Assembly: GCA_034440575.1 (NCBI GenBank)
Contig: JAOTOL010001636.1
Location: forward strand, 3,534,001-3,598,000
Origin: Imbricaverruca yamaguchii
Lineage: Eukaryota > Arthropoda > Thecostraca > Neoverrucidae
Length of the DNA stretch: 64,000 nucleotides
Direction of reading: 5' to 3'
Part shown: one piece after another, positions 33,005 to 64,000 of the stretch
Layout of the letters: each line of letters opens with the position of its first letter
How positions within the stretch are numbered: position 1 is the stretch's first letter
Made by a program: the position numbers and the translations under genes
The notes under the pieces: model-generated
What the model saw: the letters and a program-made list of their open reading frames with translations, nothing else
The model's database searches: none
What the model was told of the DNA's origin: nothing

Positions 33005-34610
33005 GTAAAGGCAAAGTAATGCAACTGGGCTGTGTTTATAAAATGTAGACAGTCATCAATTCTGGAACAACAATGAATGTTGAGTACGCCAAAACTGAGT
33101 AGATTACATCGGTAGCCGGGAAGGCAGGTAGGTAGGTAGGTAGGTGATACCCGATGATATAGAACTGGTATGTAGGTAGATAGGTACCTAGGCACCTACC
33201 CTGCGCGGTAGGCAGATGAATACCTAGGTATGTAAGTACCTACAAGGCCCTTAAGCAGCAGGTAGATAAGTAGGCGGGTGCCTTCCTACACCACAAACAA
33301 TCTGACAAGGTAAGGGCGTGACCTGAATAAATGTGCTAAGGCCTCTGATCTGATAGGTACCTGATATTTTAAGGTTGTTCTGGCCAGGCTGTAACAGGTA
33401 GGCAAGGCAGTAGTTCGAGTTGGCAGCTCATCCTCTAGTAAAGGTATCTTGGCTCATCCCTCCCGATAAGAAGTCGATATATAGAAAGTATATATGGAAA
33501 AGCTAGTCTAGGTGGCTTTACAGCGGATTTTGCTCTTGTGCCGAATAAATATTCGCCAAGTGAAGAAGGTCTGAAACATTGTTTGAACTTCTTGGTTTTC
33601 GGCTCATGGATGTTGCTGCTTTTACATTGGACTTTTAGAATGGTTGGATGATAGAATGTTGTTTTTGGACTTTCTAACTTCAGACCTTGAGTTTTTGGGC
33701 GTTAATGTCATTGGACATTATGGTTCTTCGTCATTTCTACTTATGCTTTTTCCTTGGATGTCATTTGATGTTCCGAATAATCCCGATCAAGGCCCTTTAC
33801 ATATCCCGATAAAACCGCCCACTGACATGTCCGGCTGCAGTGTGGCTTGATACTATAAAATGGTTGAAATACAATTGTGCTTCAGAAACATATATCTAAC
33901 GTTGTGCACTACCAACTACGATGGAACGAATGGTTCTTGTTTTAATGAAAAACAAGAATAACGGATTAGATCTAATTTATTAATAGTTTTTCATGCTTTA
34001 TGATGTGCCCTTTTCCCTGGTATCTGGAATGCTTCGATTGAAACAAAAATGACGTCTTTTATACTTGGTAGGATCTTCAAAGACCAGCCGGAAAGAAGCT
34101 GTGGCGTTCAAAGCGGATCTCATTTGTTAGAACCTTGCATTCTGTTCGGAAGTCCGGCAATGCAGTGAGGAAGGTTGCGGGCGTTAGTTATGCTGCTGCT
34201 GTGGGGTGCTGTGGTTGTGAGGTTTGGCGCTGCTAATTCATCTGCATTCAAGTTAATCAGTCTTGATTAGCTCGTGGAAGGCAATCTTAACCATTCCGTC
34301 TTGGGGATATCATATCGGTATTTCGAACTATATCGGTAGGTTAATACTGATACTGGAAGTAGGTACCTACCTACCTTCACCTAGGTATTAAACAGCAAGA
34401 GCTTACGTCGACGAGTGTGGCAGCAAGATTAAACTGCAAGATGAGTAAATGCTGCTATGTATTACCAACTGCGGAAAAGTCACTGCATAGGTGTTGCCTG
34501 TGACATTGCCATCAATAGGTGCATTTAATGTCCTGGACTAGGAGCCACTCACTTGTAAGGCTGTGATTTTATATCATTTGAGTTGGTCATTATTTAAGCT
34601 AAACACCAAC
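33005..34610. promoter_or_regulatory. divergent intergenic region, NUDT18 / SLC25A32
   Basis: The two start codons are 1.6 kb apart and point away from each other, so this region must hold both promoters unless 5' UTR introns extend it. It contains GGTA/GTAG-type microsatellite sequence (33108-33260 and around 34360-34390). No defined core promoter could be fixed. Confidence 0.5.
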
Positions 34611-60211
<25,601 letters not shown>

Positions 60212-60221
60212 TTTTCCGGCC

Positions 60222-60385
60222 TGCCGACACTGACGTCATCATTCTGACACTGACGTCATCCTGCCGACACTGACCTCATCCTGCGGGCACTGGCGTCATC
60301 CTGCTGGCACTGACGTCGTCCTGCCGACACTGACCTCATCCTGCGGGCACTGGCGTCATCCTGCTGGCACTGACGTCGTCCTTCG
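60222..60385. repeat. 20-bp TGACGTCATCCTGCCGACAC repeat
   Basis: About eight variable units of the type CTGACGTCATCCTGCCGACA follow the distal stop codon. Two carry exact TGACGTCA. Confidence 0.8.
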
Positions 60386-62186
60386 GTCCGCGGAGACCGC
60401 CGTAGTCCTTGTGGTAGATCAGCTAGTCCGCGGACACCATCGTAGTGTCTGATGCGGCATTCGCGCAGCCCAGCTGTCATGCTGTCATGCTGTCAGCTGT
60501 CAGCTGTTGTAGCCTTCGAATGAATGGACCCACCGGCCCGCAGGTACTTAGCCTGCCGGGAGATTCTCCACGTCTAGTCCAGCATGTCGATTTGCGCATT
60601 GGTACTCAATGAATGTGATGCCAGTGCAATATTGCATCCGTGTTGTTGCATGTTGTCGAAACCGTGCTCAGGTTATGAGGTACCCATGCATTGTTGTCAC
60701 GACCGTTGGGATTATATCTACATGGGTCGTTTTGATACACGTGAACACCTCTGGCACAATGTAGTTTGCAGTATTGCAGGCCAGTGATCCACCGGAGGAT
60801 CCACTGATTTCGTACAGCCGTAGAGGACGACGTCCAGTATGTGATTTTCTCACAGAACTCCGAAGGCAATCGAACCGGCGCATTTTCAATGTTCTATCAC
60901 ATCACTCAGAGCCTACAACATGAATACCATGCTAATAGAAAAGGGCTCCCGGCTACGACCTCGGGATTTTTGGGCCGATTCCTTCCATACATCGCCCGTT
61001 GGAGTGTGGTTAAACGTCGACAAGTGTGTCGCTTCCCTCCATCGTAAACTCTTGTAGACGTTCGCAGACGTCCGTATCACCCCTTAGACGTTTCCAGGAG
61101 CCCGTAGACGTCCACAGGGCCCTTAGAGATTTGCAGAAGTCCGTAGACGTCCGCAAGGAGCCTCAGACGTTTGTAGGAGCCCATGGACGTCCGTTGTGCT
61201 CCTTAGACATTTGTAGGGTCCCGTAGATGTCCATAAGAACCCTTGGGCGTTTGTAGGGGCCCTTAGGCGTCCGTGGGGGCCTTTAGACGGCCTTCGCAAC
61301 GAGACGGTGATGTCTACAATGGTTTTAATTACACTTACGCGGCGGGTTGTTGATGCGCAGCACCTGTGGAAAGGTGTCATGGTCGGAACGCTTACACCCC
61401 AGAGTTGCGTTGATTTTATTGCGATTGTCTTGTCGAATATAACGTAGGTAGCTTCCCACTGATGTAGTTCAGATTGAGGTGCAATCTCGCAGCTTGTGTG
61501 CGCTTCAAGGACTCGAACCGACTGAACCCGGCCAAATGTCGTCACATTTAATGCTTGCAAACAAAAATGAAGTGTAATCCAAACGACACACGACGCTCCT
61601 AGGTGGTTTTCAAGTATGTTTCAAGGGCCTCTGGATTATTTTGGCGGTGTCATTAATTTTCGGGCAGTGATGCAATCGATTTTTTAACGAGCGATTATTA
61701 ATTGATTATTTGGTCTTAAGGGCGTGCCGACTACACGGTCATTTGGCACCACTGACGAACGATTACATCTAACCCTAAGTCACATATTGCGTCGCGACTA
61801 TCATGCTGCGGTATCGCGACTAATACCGTAGCATGACATCGATAGGGTACAGTCGGTATACCACGTCATCCATAAAAATGTCATCGCATCGATTCGGCGC
61901 AGTACATTTCAAGTGTACATTTCAAGTCCTTTCTCAACGGCACAAATGAAGCTGTGCGCCTTGATCAAGGTTGTCAGCTAAAAATTGCTGCATGTGGTGG
62001 TAGTGGCAAACTGCGAGTGATTGAGGGGTGATCCGCAACGTCAAGGCGGAACATGTGCGTTTGTCCGCTCAGCCAATAAGCATTGGCACTTAAATACCAC
62101 ATTCGGGTACTTGTGAAAACCAGAAGGAAAATACTTAGACATTACTGGCCGCTGCTGAGTATAATTCATATATTTTGCATTGGATT
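60386..62186. other. intergenic DNA
   Basis: No gene recognised. A degenerate 30-bp repeat (TAGACGTCCGCAGACGTTTG-like) lies at about 61050-61300, and an inverted pair GTCGCGACTA..TAGTCGCGA-like near 61790-61830. Confidence 0.5.
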
Positions 62187-62292
62187 CTTGTTTATTGGGT
62201 GGTTCACGACGCACTTTGCGCACGTTCACGGCTAATGGCGCCGCCCACACTTTCACCGGTAAGCCGCGGGATTGAGAAATGTTCTGAGCGAC
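62187..62292 (-). mobile_element. SINE family A, body only (reverse)
   Basis: The minus strand reads CAATCCCGCGGCTTACCGGT, GTGGGCGGCGCCATTAGCCG and ends CGTCGTGAACCACCCAATAA. The tRNA head is absent. Confidence 0.8.
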
Positions 62293-62959
62293 GCACACAC
62301 TGCTTTCTTTTGCTGTATATATTTTACATTGCGTTTTTCCCATAAGCCCCAGTATTAAGTTTACGACAATCACTAAGTTTTCGAACTCACCGTCACGTTA
62401 CTGACATGCCAGCCAGATGATGAGATCACACCTATCACAGAATAAAAGGCATAGCGTGCTCAGCTTGCTGTTGCTCCCGCTGAGAGGTATCCAGGACAGC
62501 ATCCTAAGCTACCGGCCTTGAGCTACCTGAGGCTTACTTCGGTTCACAAGTCTCACAATAGTTGCAACCAAGGAGAATGCGCGAGGTATTCATTTAACGC
62601 GTTAGACGAGTACCTGTTGGCACTAAATAAAAATGTCAAAACGTAACTGAAAGCTTACAAAGTACTATGCAGGCTCAAGTTCCTCCTGCATTGTTACAAA
62701 TCCATGCGCCTCCTCGTTTTCCATGTTTCCATGATGGCATACTCCAATGGAATTTAGTGGGTTTCATCTATGCATATACAAGCGCACGGTGGTCTGACTT
62801 CAACACGTGGCTCACTTTAGTCGCACGCTGTCAGGCGCTTTAATTCGTTCACAAGCAACACACCTTTGCATACGCAGACGTTTATTGCAAAACAATGACT
62901 TGTCTTTGATGAACAATTGCAATCACAAATGACACACCTAGTGAGCGATGTGTGTGGGG

Positions 62960-63775
62960 CGATCCAGACCGCAGCTGTCGCCTAGTGTCGGCCACCGCAG
63001 CTGCCGGCTGGTGTCGGACACCGCAGCTGCTGCCTGGTGTCGGACACCGCAGCTGTCGCCTAGTGTCGGACATCGCAGCTGTCGTTTGATGTCGGACACC
63101 GCAGGTGCCGGCTGGTGTCGGACACCGCAGCCACCCCTGGTGTCGGACACCGCAGCCACCCCTGGTGTCGGACACCGCAGCTGTCGCCTGGTGTCGGACA
63201 CCGCAGCTGCTGCCTGGTGTCGGACACCGCAGCTGCTGCCTGGTGTCGGACACCGCAGCTGCCGCCTGGTGTCGGACACCGCAGCTGTCGCCTGGTGTCG
63301 GACACCGCAGCTGCTGCCTGGTGTCGGACACCGCAGCTGTCGCCTAGTGTCGGACACGCGCTGGCGTGTCGGACACCGCGCTGTGCCTGGTGTCGGACAC
63401 CGCAGCTGTCGCCTAGTGTCGGACACCGCAGCTGTCGTTTGGTGTCGGACACCGCAGATGCTGCCTGGTGTCGGACACCGCAGCCACCCCTGGTGTCGGA
63501 CAACGCAGCTGTCGCCTGGTGTCGGACACCGCAGCTGCTACCTGGTGTCGGACACCGCAGCTGTCGTCTGGTGTCGGACACCGCAGCTGTCGCCTGGTGT
63601 CGGACACCGCAGCTGCTGCCTGGTGTCGGACACCGCAGCTGTCGCCTGGTGTCGGACACCGCAGCTGCTACCTGGTGTCGGACACCGCAGCTGTCGTCTG
63701 GTGTCGGACACCGCAGCTGCTGCCTGGTGTCGGACACCGCAGCTGCTGCCTGGTGTTGGACACCGCGGCGTCATC
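62960..63775. repeat. 26-bp minisatellite
   Basis: About thirty units of GCAGCTGTCGCCTGGTGTCG GACACC, with shortened units at about 63350-63390. Open frames on both strands are repeat artefacts. Confidence 0.95.
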
Positions 63776-64000
63776 ACACGTGCAGCGCTCCCGGCAACAA
63801 CCGACTGATACAACCGACTGTGTCCACACTCCCTGAGCCGTCCCGACACTGTCCGAGCCGCAGTGGAAGCCGAGTCTTGGCGGTCACCGTCCGAGCCGTG
63901 GTGGACGCCGTCCGGCGGAGCGGGGTGCTATACCCGTGCACATATACCAGACCGCACCAGTCCTATCACCGACCAGCCGAACTGCCACCGGGCCAGCCTA
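63776..64000. other. unassigned GC-rich end
   Basis: No feature recognised. Short CCGAGCCG/GTCCGAGCCG repeats are present. Confidence 0.4.

Noticed and set aside
62882..63849. Open frames of 100-286 codons on both strands at 63 kb
   Set aside because: Artefact of the 26-bp array without stop codons.

Overview
This is eukaryotic, almost certainly invertebrate, nuclear DNA. It has spliced genes with GT-AG introns and phase-matched exons, tRNA-derived SINEs, a decayed Ty3/gypsy fragment, a foldback element with hammerhead-like cores, microsatellites and an exceptional load of minisatellites. Most exons are very GC- and CpG-rich, while three kilobase-scale blocks are AT-rich and almost free of CpG. 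The protein sequences fit an arthropod-like invertebrate. A crustacean such as a barnacle would fit the GC-rich, minisatellite-laden look, but that placement is a weak inference.

Layout: (1) 1993-7685 (+), the 3' part of a Rho GTPase-activating protein gene like ARHGAP20 (RA domain, RhoGAP domain, long disordered tail, PDZ-ligand C-terminus), with one apparent one-base deletion in the last exon. (2) 7686-14744, intergenic, with a SINE and a broken gypsy integrase. (3) 14745-21026 (+), a complete six-exon PAAF1 gene (proteasomal ATPase-associated factor 1, WD40). (4) 21027-25906, a PAAF1 downstream array, intergenic DNA and a 38-bp array. (5) 25907-33004 (-), NUDT18 (Nudix hydrolase), five recognised exons and probably one missing. 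(6) 34611-60211 (+), SLC25A32 (mitochondrial folate/FAD carrier), head to head with NUDT18. It has two possible 3' ends, a read-through end in exon 6 (stop at 47888) and a distal terminal exon at 60061-60211. Each encodes a different last transmembrane helix. (7) 60212-64000, short arrays, a SINE fragment and a 26-bp array; no gene recognised.

The genes are not an operon or pathway. They are ordinary housekeeping or signalling genes. The striking feature is how the tandem repeats sit. In all four genes, minisatellites contain copies of an exon edge plus its splice site. Acceptor-type arrays lie upstream of the exon with the true exon as the last copy. Donor-type arrays lie downstream with the true exon end as the first copy. 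Several arrays are in frame with the adjoining exon, and one reads as reiterated WD40 strand motifs.

Two other signals stand out. A short dispersed element with a covarying two-stem hairpin is scattered across the window. CpG deserts coincide with the 5' ends of PAAF1, NUDT18 and SLC25A32.
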